Shown here piece by piece: positions 17,247 to 27,629 of a stretch of DNA of 64,000 bases. Positions within the stretch are counted from its first letter, which is position 1. Each line of letters starts with the position of its first letter. The translations under genes were made by a program, and so were the position numbers. The notes below the pieces were generated by a model. That model saw nothing but the letters and a program-made list of their open reading frames with translations, had not been told where the DNA came from and did not search any database. The DNA comes from Streptomyces hundungensis. GTDB lineage: Bacteria > Actinomycetota > Actinomycetes > Streptomycetales > Streptomycetaceae. The stretch lies in contig NZ_CP032698.1 of NCBI RefSeq assembly GCF_003627815.1, forward strand, positions 2,542,001 to 2,606,000, in the 5' to 3' direction.

Positions 17247-17404
17247 GCCTGTGTCTGCGCCCCGGCCGGATCAGCGCGCGGCGTCTGGTGCGTGCGATCG
17301 CAAGGCGCCGGAAGGTTCTTGTAGCGGAGCTACCAGGGCCTTTCGGCAACGCGGCGAGCGTGCGTGCCAGACGCCGTGCGCCCGGCCGGGACGCAGACAC
17401 AGGC
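17247..17404. repeat. 158-bp imperfect palindromic element between glnD and ffh
   Basis: The two ends are exact inverted copies of GCCTGTGTCTGCG (17247-17259 and 17392-17404). Further blocks CCCGGCCGG and GGCGTCTGG also recur inverted, and the centre is GTAGC-gga-GCTAC at 17321-17333. The whole can fold into one long hairpin. I recall similar palindromes recurring between Streptomyces genes, so this may be a non-autonomous mobile element, but no transposase is present. Confidence 0.75.
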
Positions 17405-17484
17405 TTCGAACGGACCCCAGGGTATCCCGGAAGGATGCCCGTGCGCGGGGGTGCGTGCAGGGGGGCATCCCCGGTGAGGGGCCG

Positions 17485-19941
17485 TTACGCCGGCCCGGGC
17501 GCGGTCGCCAGTGCCGACTCCACGCGCGCGGCCACCCCGGCCGCCTCCCCCGCGCCGAGCGCCGCGCCCTTCGCGTCCGTCACATAGAAGGCGTCCACGG
17601 CGTTGGAGCCCAGCGTCGACACATGCGCGGAACGCACCCGTACGCCCGCCGTCTCCAGGGCGTGGCCGATGCGGTGCAGGAGGCCGGGGGCGTCCTGGGC
17701 GCGGACCTCGATGACGGTGGCGTGCCGGGAGGCCGAGGGGGCCACCCTCACTCGGGGCGGCGGGGCCTGGGCGCCGCGCCGGCGCGGGTAGGCCGCCTCG
17801 CGTTCGGCGAGCCGGGCCTCGATGTCGAGGGAGCCCGCGAGGGCCCGCACCAGGTCGGCGCGGAGCCGGGCCGCCTGGGGCAGCGAGCCGTACGCGGCGG
17901 CCACCCGCCAGTCCAGGAGCAGGACCGAGCCGCCGACCGGGTCGGGGAGTTCGACGGTCCGCAGATCGGCGGCGCGCACGGTGAGGCGGTGCAGGGCGAG
18001 GACGCCGGCCGTGACGGGCAGCACGCCCGGCTGGTCGGGGACGGCGACCAGGAGCTCCACACCCAGGGGTTCGTGCTCTTCGGAGGTGTCGGTGCGGGCG
18101 CGCAGGGCGAGGACGGGTCCCGCGGTGCGGTGGGCCTCGATGGCGAGGCGTTCCTGTTCGGCGGTGATGTCGGCGGGTTCGGGGTCGGCGGGCTGTCCCG
18201 CGAGGACCGCCGCGGCGCGTTTGACGAGGTCGGCGACGAGTGAGCCGCGCCAGGAGGACCAGGCGGCGGGGCCGGTGGCCAGCGCGTCCGCCTCGGTCAG
18301 GGCGTGCAGCAGCTCCAGGGTTCCGGTCGAGCCGACCGCGTCGGCGACGGCGCGCACGGTCGCCGGGTCGTCGAGGTCGCGCCGGGTGGCGGTCTCGATG
18401 AGCAGCAGGTGATGACGGACGAGGGTGGCGATGACGGCCACGTCGGCGGCGGGGAACCCGATGCGGGCGGCGACGTCGCGGGCGATGGTCTCGCCGACCA
18501 CCGAGTGGTCGCCGGGCCAGCCCTTGCCGATGTCGTGGAGGAGGGCGGCGACCAGGAGCAGGTCGGGCCGGTGCACCCGGCGGGTGAGATGGGAGGCGCG
18601 GACGGCCGTTTCGACGAGGTGGCGGTCGACGGTCCAGGTGTGCACGGCGTTGCGCTGGGGCCGGCAGCGTACGCGTTCCCAGTCGGGCAGCAGGGCCGTG
18701 ATGAGCCCCTCCGCTTCGAGGGCCTCCCAGACCGGGACGGTGGACTCGCCCGCGCCGAGCAGGGTGACGAGCTGGTCGCGGGCCTCGGCGGGCCAGGGCG
18801 TGGGCAGCGGCCGGGCCGTGGCGGCCAGGCGGCGCACCGCGTGCGGGGAGATGGGCAGACCCGCCTGGGCCGCCGCGGCGGCGGCGCGCAGCGGCAGGAC
18901 GGGGTCCTTCTCGGGGCGGGCGGTCAGGGCGAGCACGACCTCGCCGTCCTGCTCGACTACGCCCTCGGCGAGCGGGGTGCGCTCAGAGGCGCCGGTGCGT
19001 CCGCCGAACAGGCGGCTCAGGCGGGGCCGGGCGGAGCGGGCGCGCAGCACACGGCCGACCTCGCGCCAGGTGACGTCGCCGGCATAGGAGATGACGCGGG
19101 CCGACTCCGACACCTGACGGAGCATCACATCAGCGTCCAGGAGCCCCAGTTCGACGGCGACGGCGTCCTGCTCCTGGAGGGCGAGGCGGTCGGTGGCGCG
19201 GCCGGTGCACAGGTGCAGCGCGTCGCGTACGTCCAGGAGGCGGCGCCGGGCGTCGGCGAGTCCCTCCCGGGGGGCGTCCGCGAGCCAGGAGGCGGCGACC
19301 GCGCGCAGGGCGGTCGCGTCCCGCAGTCCGCCCCTGGCCTCCTTGAGGTCGCCTTCGAGGAGGTACTGCAACTCGCCCTGGCGCTGCGCCCGTTCGCGGC
19401 ACAGCTCGTCGAGCTCGGGCAGCCGTCGCGGGGCGAGGTTGCGCCAGTCGGCCAGGACGGTGGTGCGCAGGGCGGAGGTGAGGGCGAGGTCGCCCGCGAC
19501 ATGGCGGGCGTCCAGGAGGCCGAGGTGCACCTTGAGGTCCTCGCCCGCCGTCCTGCGGGCCTCGGCGGGGGTGCGCACCGAATGGTCGAGGGCGAGGCCG
19601 AGGTCCCACACCGGGTACCAGAGGCGGTCGGCGAGCAGGGCGAGCGCCCCGGCGTCGGCCCGCCCGTCGTGCAGGAGCAGCAGGTCGAGGTCGCTGCGCG
19701 GGGAGAGCTCGCCGCGCCCGTAGCCGCCGACCGCGACCAGGGACGCGCCGGCGACGCCGGCCTGGCGGGCGGCGGCGGTGAACAGGTCGGCCAGCCAGTG
19801 GTCGGTCAGCTCCGCGAGGGCCGCACGGCGCGGCGGCCCGGGCCGCCCCTTCTCGGTGAGAAGGCGCAGCCGGGCCGCCGCGTAGCCGCCGGGCTCCGAG
19901 TCGCCGTCATCGGCTTCTTGGCTCACATCAACGCTCGTCAC
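17485..19941 (-). CDS. glnD: PII protein nucleotidyltransferase GlnD
   Basis: This 818-residue GlnD has the nucleotidyltransferase motif LVAVGGYGRGELSPRSDLDL near residue 70 and an HD domain with LVAALLHDIGKGWPGDHS. Two C-terminal ACT domains sense glutamine (one includes DAPGLLHRIGHALETAGV). In S. coelicolor GlnD adenylylates rather than uridylylates GlnK. GTG 19941 is preceded by AAGGAG seven bases away. It is the third gene of amtB-glnK-glnD, 15 bp after glnK. Cleavage of the GlnK modification is probably also its task, as in the family. Confidence 0.96.
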   Translation of the reverse strand: MTSVDVSQEADDGDSEPGGYAAARLRLLTEKGRPGPPRRAALAELTDHWLADLFTAAARQAGVAGASLVAVGGYGRGELSPRSDLDLLLLHDGRADAGALALLADRLWYPVWDLGLALDHSVRTPAEARRTAGEDLKVHLGLLDARHVAGDLALTSALRTTVLADWRNLAPRRLPELDELCRERAQRQGELQYLLEGDLKEARGGLRDATALRAVAASWLADAPREGLADARRRLLDVRDALHLCTGRATDRLALQEQDAVAVELGLLDADVMLRQVSESARVISYAGDVTWREVGRVLRARSARPRLSRLFGGRTGASERTPLAEGVVEQDGEVVLALTARPEKDPVLPLRAAAAAAQAGLPISPHAVRRLAATARPLPTPWPAEARDQLVTLLGAGESTVPVWEALEAEGLITALLPDWERVRCRPQRNAVHTWTVDRHLVETAVRASHLTRRVHRPDLLLVAALLHDIGKGWPGDHSVVGETIARDVAARIGFPAADVAVIATLVRHHLLLIETATRRDLDDPATVRAVADAVGSTGTLELLHALTEADALATGPAAWSSWRGSLVADLVKRAAAVLAGQPADPEPADITAEQERLAIEAHRTAGPVLALRARTDTSEEHEPLGVELLVAVPDQPGVLPVTAGVLALHRLTVRAADLRTVELPDPVGGSVLLLDWRVAAAYGSLPQAARLRADLVRALAGSLDIEARLAEREAAYPRRRGAQAPPPRVRVAPSASRHATVIEVRAQDAPGLLHRIGHALETAGVRVRSAHVSTLGSNAVDAFYVTDAKGAALGAGEAAGVAARVESALATAPGPA

Positions 19942-19956
19942 CCAGTAGCTCCTTGC

Positions 19957-21632
<1,676 letters not shown>

Positions 21633-21730
21633 CGGCGTCTCCTCGTCGTCGGTACGACCCGTGCGGGGGGCGTTACTCGGGCGGGAACTGGCTGGAGGCC
21701 GGTTATGCGCCATGAGGTTGTCCCAGCACG

Positions 21731-21768
21731 GTTTCCGTCGATGCCGCTCGATGTTTCGACGCAGTGAC
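21731..21768 (-). promoter_or_regulatory. GlnR binding box upstream of amtB
   Basis: Read on the minus strand, the sequence is GTCAC-n6-GAAAC-n6-CGGCA-n6-GAAAC. The first pair matches the Streptomyces GlnR consensus gTnAC-n6-GaAAC exactly. The second pair has one good half (GAAAC) and one degenerate half. The spacing of four half-sites at 11-bp steps is as expected. GlnR activation of amtB is established in S. coelicolor. Confidence 0.85.
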
Positions 21769-21972
21769 GAAGGAGGAGGGCGTGTTACGCGCCCGTGAAC
21801 TGCCGGATCGGCGCGGACGCGGCCCCTACCATCCCGGGGCGCCGCACCTGAGGGACCGGCCGCGACGCCACCCGCTCGACCTGGCGTGGGGGAGCCGAGT
21901 CGGGCTGAACGGGGTGGGTGTCGCGGCCGGGGTGTGGGGGGCCGCCGCCGGAGACCGGCGGGCAGCCGGTAC

Positions 21973-23478
21973 TCAGACGGCCTCGGCCGTCTCGGGCAGT
22001 TCCCTGCTGAGCAGATCCGTCATCCGGACCACCTCGGCGACGTCCGAGAATTCCCGCGCGGCGGTGTCGACGGTCTTGCGCAGCCGGGTGTTGACCCGCT
22101 CGGAGCGGACCCGCTTGGCGACCCTGAGTGCCTGCTCGGCCAGCACGGTCGACTGCTCGGGCTCCCGCTTGAGCAGATGCACGGTGGCCATGCCGATGAG
22201 GTTCAGGGCGTAGGAGCGCTGGTGCTCCTCGTCCTTGCCGAACAGGGTGACGGCACGCTCCATCACGGGCTCGGCGAGCGAGGCGTAGGTGGGACTGCGG
22301 CCCGCCACATAGGCGAGGTCGCGGTAGGAGTGGGCGTTCTCGCCGTTGAGCTCCGCCTCGGAGAAGAAGCGGATCCAGTCGGGCTCCGGCTCGCCGTCGA
22401 GCCCGGCGTCGCCGAAGGTCTCCTCGGCCATCCGCACGGCCCGCTTGGTCTTGCTGGGCTGGCCCATGTTGGCGTAGGCGCGGGCCTCCATCGCATACAG
22501 CATCGCCTGGGTGCGGGCGGTGGCACAGTCGCGGCTGCCGTACTGGGCGAGGTGGATGAGTTCCAGGGCGTCGTCGGGCCGGCCGAGGTGGATCATCTGG
22601 CGGCTCATGGAGGACAGGATGTACGAGCCCAGCGACTTGTCGCCCGCCTCCTTGGAGGCGTGCAGGGCGAGCACGAAGTACTTCTGGGCGGTGGGCTGGA
22701 GGCCGACGTCGTAGCTCATCCACCCCGCCAGCTCGGCGAGTTCGGCGGCGCACTGGAAGAGGCGTTTGGCGGTGGCGGCGGGCTGGGGTTCCTGAAGCAG
22801 GTCGGTGACCTCGTGGAGCTGGCCGACCACGGCCTTGCGGCGCAGCCCGCCACCGCACTGGGCGTCCCACTGGCGGAACATCGCGGTGGTGGATTCGAGC
22901 AGTTCCAGTTCGGGCTTGGAGAGCCGGGAGGGGCGCCGGGCGCTCGCCGCGGTCTCCGGGGGGCCGGGCTCGCTGGTGAGCGAGGGCACGAGCCAGCGCT
23001 GCATGGGCTCGATCAGGGCGGGCCCGGCGGCCAGCATCAGCGAGGTGCCGAGGAAGCCGCGCCGGGCGAGCATCAGGTCGCTGCGCGAGAACTCGCTGAG
23101 CAGCGACACCGTTTGGGGGCCGGCCCAGGGCAGGTCGACCCCGGAGACCGACGGCGACTGGTGGGCCTGGCGCAGGCCCAGGTCCTCGATCGCGACGACG
23201 CTGCCGAAGCGCTCGGAGAACAGCTCCGAGAGGATCCGGGGAATCGGCTCGCGCGGCATCTCGCCGTCGAGCCAGCGGCGCACCCGCGAGGTGTCGGTGC
23301 TGATGTGGTGCGCGCCCATCTGGCGGGCCCGCCGGTTCACCTGGCGCGCCAGCTCACCCTTCGACCAGCCACTGCGTACGAACCACGAACTCAGCTGCTC
23401 GTTGGGGCGCTTTCCGGCGCTCGTCCCGCTAGCCCCACTGCCGCTCACTGGAACGCCCCCAATCCGCTGAAGCCTCAT
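21973..23478 (-). CDS. nsdA: NsdA-type negative regulator of differentiation (TPR protein)
   Basis: This ~501-residue protein matches NsdA, whose loss in S. coelicolor gives early sporulation and more antibiotic. An N-terminal part with TSRVRRWLDGEMPREPIPR resembles a helix-turn-helix region. A short hydrophobic stretch (FLGTSLMLAAGPALI) follows, then an alpha-helical TPR repeat region from about residue 230 to the end. A later GTG (residue 12, start of the segment SGSGASGTSAGKRPNEQL) is an alternative start. It is divergent from the primase-like gene across 431 bp and adjacent to amtB, the order I recall from S. coelicolor. Confidence 0.9.
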   Translation of the reverse strand: MRLQRIGGVPVSGSGASGTSAGKRPNEQLSSWFVRSGWSKGELARQVNRRARQMGAHHISTDTSRVRRWLDGEMPREPIPRILSELFSERFGSVVAIEDLGLRQAHQSPSVSGVDLPWAGPQTVSLLSEFSRSDLMLARRGFLGTSLMLAAGPALIEPMQRWLVPSLTSEPGPPETAASARRPSRLSKPELELLESTTAMFRQWDAQCGGGLRRKAVVGQLHEVTDLLQEPQPAATAKRLFQCAAELAELAGWMSYDVGLQPTAQKYFVLALHASKEAGDKSLGSYILSSMSRQMIHLGRPDDALELIHLAQYGSRDCATARTQAMLYAMEARAYANMGQPSKTKRAVRMAEETFGDAGLDGEPEPDWIRFFSEAELNGENAHSYRDLAYVAGRSPTYASLAEPVMERAVTLFGKDEEHQRSYALNLIGMATVHLLKREPEQSTVLAEQALRVAKRVRSERVNTRLRKTVDTAAREFSDVAEVVRMTDLLSRELPETAEAV

Positions 23479-23909
23479 GTGCGTCGGTTGTGCATCGATT
23501 GCGCGAACCCCTATCAGAATGCCGCTAGTTGGGCTTCCTGTCCCGCGGTTGGACCCGCTCGGACGGTAAACCCGGTTGCCTCCGGCATACCCGCGGGTGC
23601 GTCTACCCCCGAGGTCCGTGTACCGACGGTAATCCTACGATCACCCGTCCAGCCATGGCGATTACAGAAACGCCACCATTCGCCACCCCTTCGAATGAAC
23701 TCCCCTGCCGCCAGGCGCGATTCACTTGACACCTGACGATCAGCGTCGGGTGGAGCGGAGTGAGCCGGGGCGCGCGGCGCACTTCGCACCACCTCTTTCA
23801 CGACCGTGTCCGACCTGGCGGGAACGGAAAGTGACGGGAAAACTCCGGATCGTCACGACTATGACACTGGCGTCGTAACCACCGACGCGGCACACCCGTT
23901 GGAGGGGGC
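23479..23909. other. Intergenic region between nsdA and the primase-polymerase-like gene
   Basis: This 431-bp divergent spacer is less GC-rich than its surroundings and should hold the promoters of both genes. A TTGACA-like hexamer lies near 23728. The open frame at 23514-23801 on the minus strand has no family features and was not called. I see no RNA gene or repeat. Confidence 0.5.
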
Positions 23910-24575
23910 ATGGGCTTCACGATCGGCGGCAGCCGGGGGATCAGGGAGACCCGGCCCGGCTCTTGGCGCCGCGGCCGCTCCGCGCGTACGACCCGCACGA
24001 GCGAGGCCACCGTGGTGGCCGAGTACACCGGCCTGTGGGGCTGGGACGTCGCACCGGGCGCCCGCGCCCTGAACGGCGAGTGTTCCTGCGGCAGTTCCTC
24101 CTGTCCGGCGCCCGGCGCGCATCCGCTCGCCTTCCTGCCGGAGGTGCCGGCGGGCGCCACCCTCGACGAGGTGACCGAGGCGTGGTCGCGCTGCCCCGGC
24201 GCGGCGGTGCTGCTGCCGGTCGGGCGGACCTTCGACGTCCTGGACGTGGCGGCACCGGCCGGGCGCCGCGCGCTGGTGCGCCTGGAGCGGATGGGGCTTC
24301 CGCTGGGGCCGGTGGCGACGACGCCGGAAGGGCGCACCCACTTCTACGTCGCCCCGGGCGCTTCCGCCGAACTCCCCCGCCTGCTCTACCGGATGGGCTG
24401 GGACGACGCGGTCCTCGACCTGCGCTGCCCGCCCCGGGGCAGCCATGTGCCGGCGCCGCCTTCGGGCGATGTGCACTGGCTGCGGCCGCCGTCCCTGGAC
24501 ACCGCGACGCGCCCCCCGCAGGCCCGCCTCCTGCTGGGCACGCTGGCGTACATCTGCCATCGCTCGGCCGCGTAA
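23910..24575 (+). CDS. Bifunctional DNA primase/polymerase-like protein (Prim-Pol domain)
   Basis: This 221-residue protein resembles the N-terminal Prim-Pol domain found in actinobacterial and phage primase-polymerases. Typical elements are GWDVAPGARAL, a Cys-rich CSCGSSSCPAPGAHP, and the RTHFYVAPG and VLDLRCPPRGSHVPAPPS segments. The expected DxD metal motif is replaced by TFDVLDV, so polymerase activity is uncertain, and no helicase part follows. It is a common stand-alone protein beside nsdA in Streptomyces. ATG 23910 follows GGAGGG. A strong hairpin ends the transcript. Confidence 0.75.
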   Translation: MGFTIGGSRGIRETRPGSWRRGRSARTTRTSEATVVAEYTGLWGWDVAPGARALNGECSCGSSSCPAPGAHPLAFLPEVPAGATLDEVTEAWSRCPGAAVLLPVGRTFDVLDVAAPAGRRALVRLERMGLPLGPVATTPEGRTHFYVAPGASAELPRLLYRMGWDDAVLDLRCPPRGSHVPAPPSGDVHWLRPPSLDTATRPPQARLLLGTLAYICHRSAA

Positions 24576-24597
24576 CGCCGCCACCCGGAAACGAAGA

Positions 24598-24631
24598 CGC
24601 CCCGCCGCACCTGTTCCGGTGCGGCGGGGCG
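24598..24631. terminator. Bidirectional terminator between the Prim-Pol gene and ftsY
   Basis: A perfect 14-bp stem (24598-24611 with 24618-24631) with a 6-nt loop lies between two convergent genes. Confidence 0.75.
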
Positions 24632-24704
24632 GTCGTTCCCCAAGGGGGCGCGGGTGGCAGCGCGACGAGCCACGGGCCACCCGCAGCCCTGGCGGCGCCA
24701 GTCG

Positions 24705-25913
24705 CTAGTCGCCGATGAGGGCGTCGACGAACGCCTCCGGTTCGAAGGGGGCCAGGTCGTCCGCGCCCTCGCCGAGCCCGACGAGCTTGACGGGGACGCC
24801 CAGTTCGCGCTGGACGGCGATGACGATGCCGCCCTTGGCGGTGCCGTCGAGCTTGGTCAGGACGATGCCGGTGATGTCGACGACCTCGGCGAACACGCGG
24901 GCCTGCACCAGGCCGTTCTGTCCGGTGGTGGCGTCGAGCACGAGCAGTACCTCGTCGAGGGGGCCGTGCTTCTCGACGACGCGCTTGACCTTGCCGAGCT
25001 CGTCCATGAGGCCGGTCTTGGTGTGCAGCCGGCCCGCGGTGTCGATGAGGACGACGTCGGCGCCCTCGGCGATGCCTTCCTTGACGGCGTCGAAGGCGAT
25101 CGAGGCGGGGTCGCCGCCCTCGGGGCCGCGCACGGTGCGGGCGCCGACGCGCTCGCCCCAGGTCTGCAACTGGTCGGCGGCGGCGGCGCGGAAGGTGTCG
25201 GCCGCGCCGAGGACGACGGACTTGCCGTCGGCGACCAGGACGCGGGCGAGCTTGCCGGTGGTGGTGGTCTTGCCGGTGCCGTTGACGCCGACGACCATCA
25301 CGACGCCGGGGACGGTCTCGCCGCCCTCGGTCTTGACCTCGCGGTCGAAGTCGGTGCCGAGCAGGTTGAGGAGCTCCTCGCGCAGCAGGGTGCGCAGCTC
25401 CTCGGGGGTGCGGGTGCCGAGCACCCTGACGCGCTCGCGGAGCCGGTCGACCAGCTCCTGGGTGGGTGCGACGCCGACGTCGGCGGTGAGCAGGGTGTCC
25501 TCGATCTCCTCCCAGGTGTCGTCGTCGAGGTGCTCGCGGGAGAGCAGGGTGAGCAGTCCTTTGCCGAGCGAGTTCTGCGAGCGGGCGAGGCGGGCCCGCA
25601 GCCGCACGAGGCGGCCGGCCGTCGGCTCGGGGACGTCGAGCGCCGGGACCTCGGGGGCGGCCGGTTCCTCGACGAGCACCGGGGCGGCGGGCGCCTCGGG
25701 AAGGCCGACCTCCTCGATGGTGCGGCGCGGTTCCTGCGCCGTCTCCGCGGCGTCCTCACCGACCTGAGGTTCGGCGGGCGGGGCTGTGATGGTCGGCGTG
25801 CTCGGCGGTGCGGTGGGCGGCAGCTGCTTCTTCTTGCGGCTGCTGACCACGAGCCCGCTGATCGCGCCGACCGCGACCAGGGCGATGACTACAGCAAGGA
25901 TGACGAATTCCAT
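24705..25913 (-). CDS. ftsY: Signal recognition particle receptor FtsY
   Basis: This 402-residue SRP receptor docks Ffh-ribosome complexes at the membrane. Unlike the E. coli protein it starts with a true membrane segment (VILAVVIALVAVGAISGLVV), followed by a Pro/Ala/Glu-rich linker to about residue 130. The NG GTPase domain has GVNGTGKTTTTGKLA, DTAGRLHTKTGLMDEL and TKLDGTAKGG. ATG 25913 is the canonical start. It converges with the Prim-Pol gene and diverges from the permease gene. Confidence 0.97.
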   Translation of the reverse strand: MEFVILAVVIALVAVGAISGLVVSSRKKKQLPPTAPPSTPTITAPPAEPQVGEDAAETAQEPRRTIEEVGLPEAPAAPVLVEEPAAPEVPALDVPEPTAGRLVRLRARLARSQNSLGKGLLTLLSREHLDDDTWEEIEDTLLTADVGVAPTQELVDRLRERVRVLGTRTPEELRTLLREELLNLLGTDFDREVKTEGGETVPGVVMVVGVNGTGKTTTTGKLARVLVADGKSVVLGAADTFRAAAADQLQTWGERVGARTVRGPEGGDPASIAFDAVKEGIAEGADVVLIDTAGRLHTKTGLMDELGKVKRVVEKHGPLDEVLLVLDATTGQNGLVQARVFAEVVDITGIVLTKLDGTAKGGIVIAVQRELGVPVKLVGLGEGADDLAPFEPEAFVDALIGD

Positions 25914-26105
25914 AACCGTCCCAGTATCGGGTATGGGCCCCATCGGCACCCTGTTTGTGCGTTCCTCCGAGTACGGAAGGGAACTATGGGGCAGGTGTCG
26001 GACTAAACTACGATAGAGCTGGTCGCATCAACGCGCGTAGAGTCCCCTTCGACACCCCCACCGGCTCAGCGTCGAGCCGAGCGAGAGGCACGGAACTCCA
26101 CCCCC

Positions 26106-27560
26106 ATGAACACTGGCACCACCGACGAACCGCAGAGCGCCCTGGAAACACGCGGCCTTGAGCCCGTGCCGGACGCGGAGCGCACGGCGAGAACCCGCGA
26201 GCTGTTTCCCACCTGGGTCGCGGCCAACATCAGCGTGCTGCTCCTCACCATGGGCGCCAGCCTCGTCGTCGCGTACAAGCTGAACTTCTGGCAGGCGATC
26301 GTGGTCGCCGTGGCCGCGCCCGTCGTCTCGTACGGCCTGGTCGGGCTGATCGGGATCGCGGGCAAGCGCGGCGGCGCCCCCGGCATGGCGCTGTCGCGCG
26401 CGGTGTTCGGCCAGCGCGGCAATCTGCTGCCCGGTTCACTGATCTGGGTGGCGCGCTGGGGCTGGGAGACCATCAACGCGGTGACCGGCGCCTATGCGGT
26501 GCTGACCGTGCTCGACATCCTCTTCGGGATCAAGAGCAACACGTTCCTGATCATCGTCACGCTCGCCGTCTTCGTGGTCATCACCTTCGCGATCTCGGGC
26601 CTCGGCATCCACGTCGTGCAGAAGTGCAACAAGTACGCGACGTTCCTGTTCGGCGGGTTCTCGGTGCTGGTCCTCGTCTATCTGGTCATGAACACCCACT
26701 GGTCCGCGGTCTTCGACCAGCCGGCCGGCAAGACCTCGCTGATGGTCGCGGGCACCGGCATGATCGCGGCCGGTGGCGTGAGCTGGATCCCGTCCGCGCC
26801 CGACTTCGCCCGCTACCTGCCGCGCGACGCCTCCGCCAAGGCGATCGTGGGCAACTCCATCGGCGGCGCCGGGATCGTCGTGCTGCCGATGGTCCTGATG
26901 GGCGCCGTCATGGCCGTCTCAACCCCGGACCTCGCCTCGGCCGCCGACCCGGTCTCCTTCCTCGGCGAGATCCTGCCGATGTGGATCGCGGTGCCCTACC
27001 TCCTGATCGCCCTGGTCGGCATGTTGCTGATCAACTCGATGTCGATGTACTCGGCGGGCTTCACCGCGCAGACCCTCGGCTTCAAGATCCCGCGCCACTG
27101 GGCGGTCTCCGTCAACGCGGTCATCTCCCTGGTGTTCGGCGGCATCCTGATGCTGGTCGCGACCAGCTTCATGGGCTCCTTCATCGCCTTCCTGTCGCTG
27201 CTCGCCGTCGCGTTCTCGGCCTGGGTCGGCGTCTTCGGCGCGGACATGCTGCGCCGCACCGAGTACGACGCGAAGGCGCTGCTCGACACGGGCCGCACCA
27301 GCGCCTACTGGTACAAGGGCGGCTTCTCCCCCGCCGCGGTCATCGCCTGGGCGGTCGGCCTGGTCGGCGGCCTGATGTTCACCACCTCCGACTGGTTCAC
27401 CGGGCCGCTCTCCGCGAACAACCCGATCGGTGAGTACGGCCTCGGCTGGGTCGCCACCATCGTGATCTCCGGGCTGCTCTACCTCGCCCTGCCCAAGCCG
27501 GCCGTGGTGCCCGCCGAGCCGTCCGAGGAAGCCAACTCCCCCGAGACCCTGGCCGTCTGA
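26106..27560 (+). CDS. NCS1 family nucleobase/cytosine-type permease
   Basis: This 484-residue protein has 12 predicted membrane segments and belongs to the NCS1 (cytosine/purine/allantoin) permease family. It includes GASLVVAYKLNFWQAIVV, GQRGNLLPGSLIWVARWGWE and WIPSAPDFARYLPRDASA. The substrate cannot be fixed from sequence; cytosine or purine uptake is the usual call. The ~190 bp upstream carry the promoter and have no riboswitch I can recognise. The luciferase-like gene begins 69 bp after its stop in the same direction, suggesting a two-gene unit for uptake and oxidation of a small heterocycle. Confidence 0.85.
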   Translation: MNTGTTDEPQSALETRGLEPVPDAERTARTRELFPTWVAANISVLLLTMGASLVVAYKLNFWQAIVVAVAAPVVSYGLVGLIGIAGKRGGAPGMALSRAVFGQRGNLLPGSLIWVARWGWETINAVTGAYAVLTVLDILFGIKSNTFLIIVTLAVFVVITFAISGLGIHVVQKCNKYATFLFGGFSVLVLVYLVMNTHWSAVFDQPAGKTSLMVAGTGMIAAGGVSWIPSAPDFARYLPRDASAKAIVGNSIGGAGIVVLPMVLMGAVMAVSTPDLASAADPVSFLGEILPMWIAVPYLLIALVGMLLINSMSMYSAGFTAQTLGFKIPRHWAVSVNAVISLVFGGILMLVATSFMGSFIAFLSLLAVAFSAWVGVFGADMLRRTEYDAKALLDTGRTSAYWYKGGFSPAAVIAWAVGLVGGLMFTTSDWFTGPLSANNPIGEYGLGWVATIVISGLLYLALPKPAVVPAEPSEEANSPETLAV

Positions 27561-27629
27561 CGCCTCGTCAGCTACCGTCCCCCTTCGCCCGGGGTTCTGC
27601 GGAACCCGCCCGGTGGAGGGGGATTTCCC

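Noticed and set aside
23514..23801. 95-codon frame upstream of nsdA
   Set aside because: No recognisable family, no ribosome site, and it lies in the divergent promoter spacer.
25914..26105. Possible riboswitch before the NCS1 permease
   Set aside because: I could not match it to a known purine, PreQ1 or guanidine riboswitch core.
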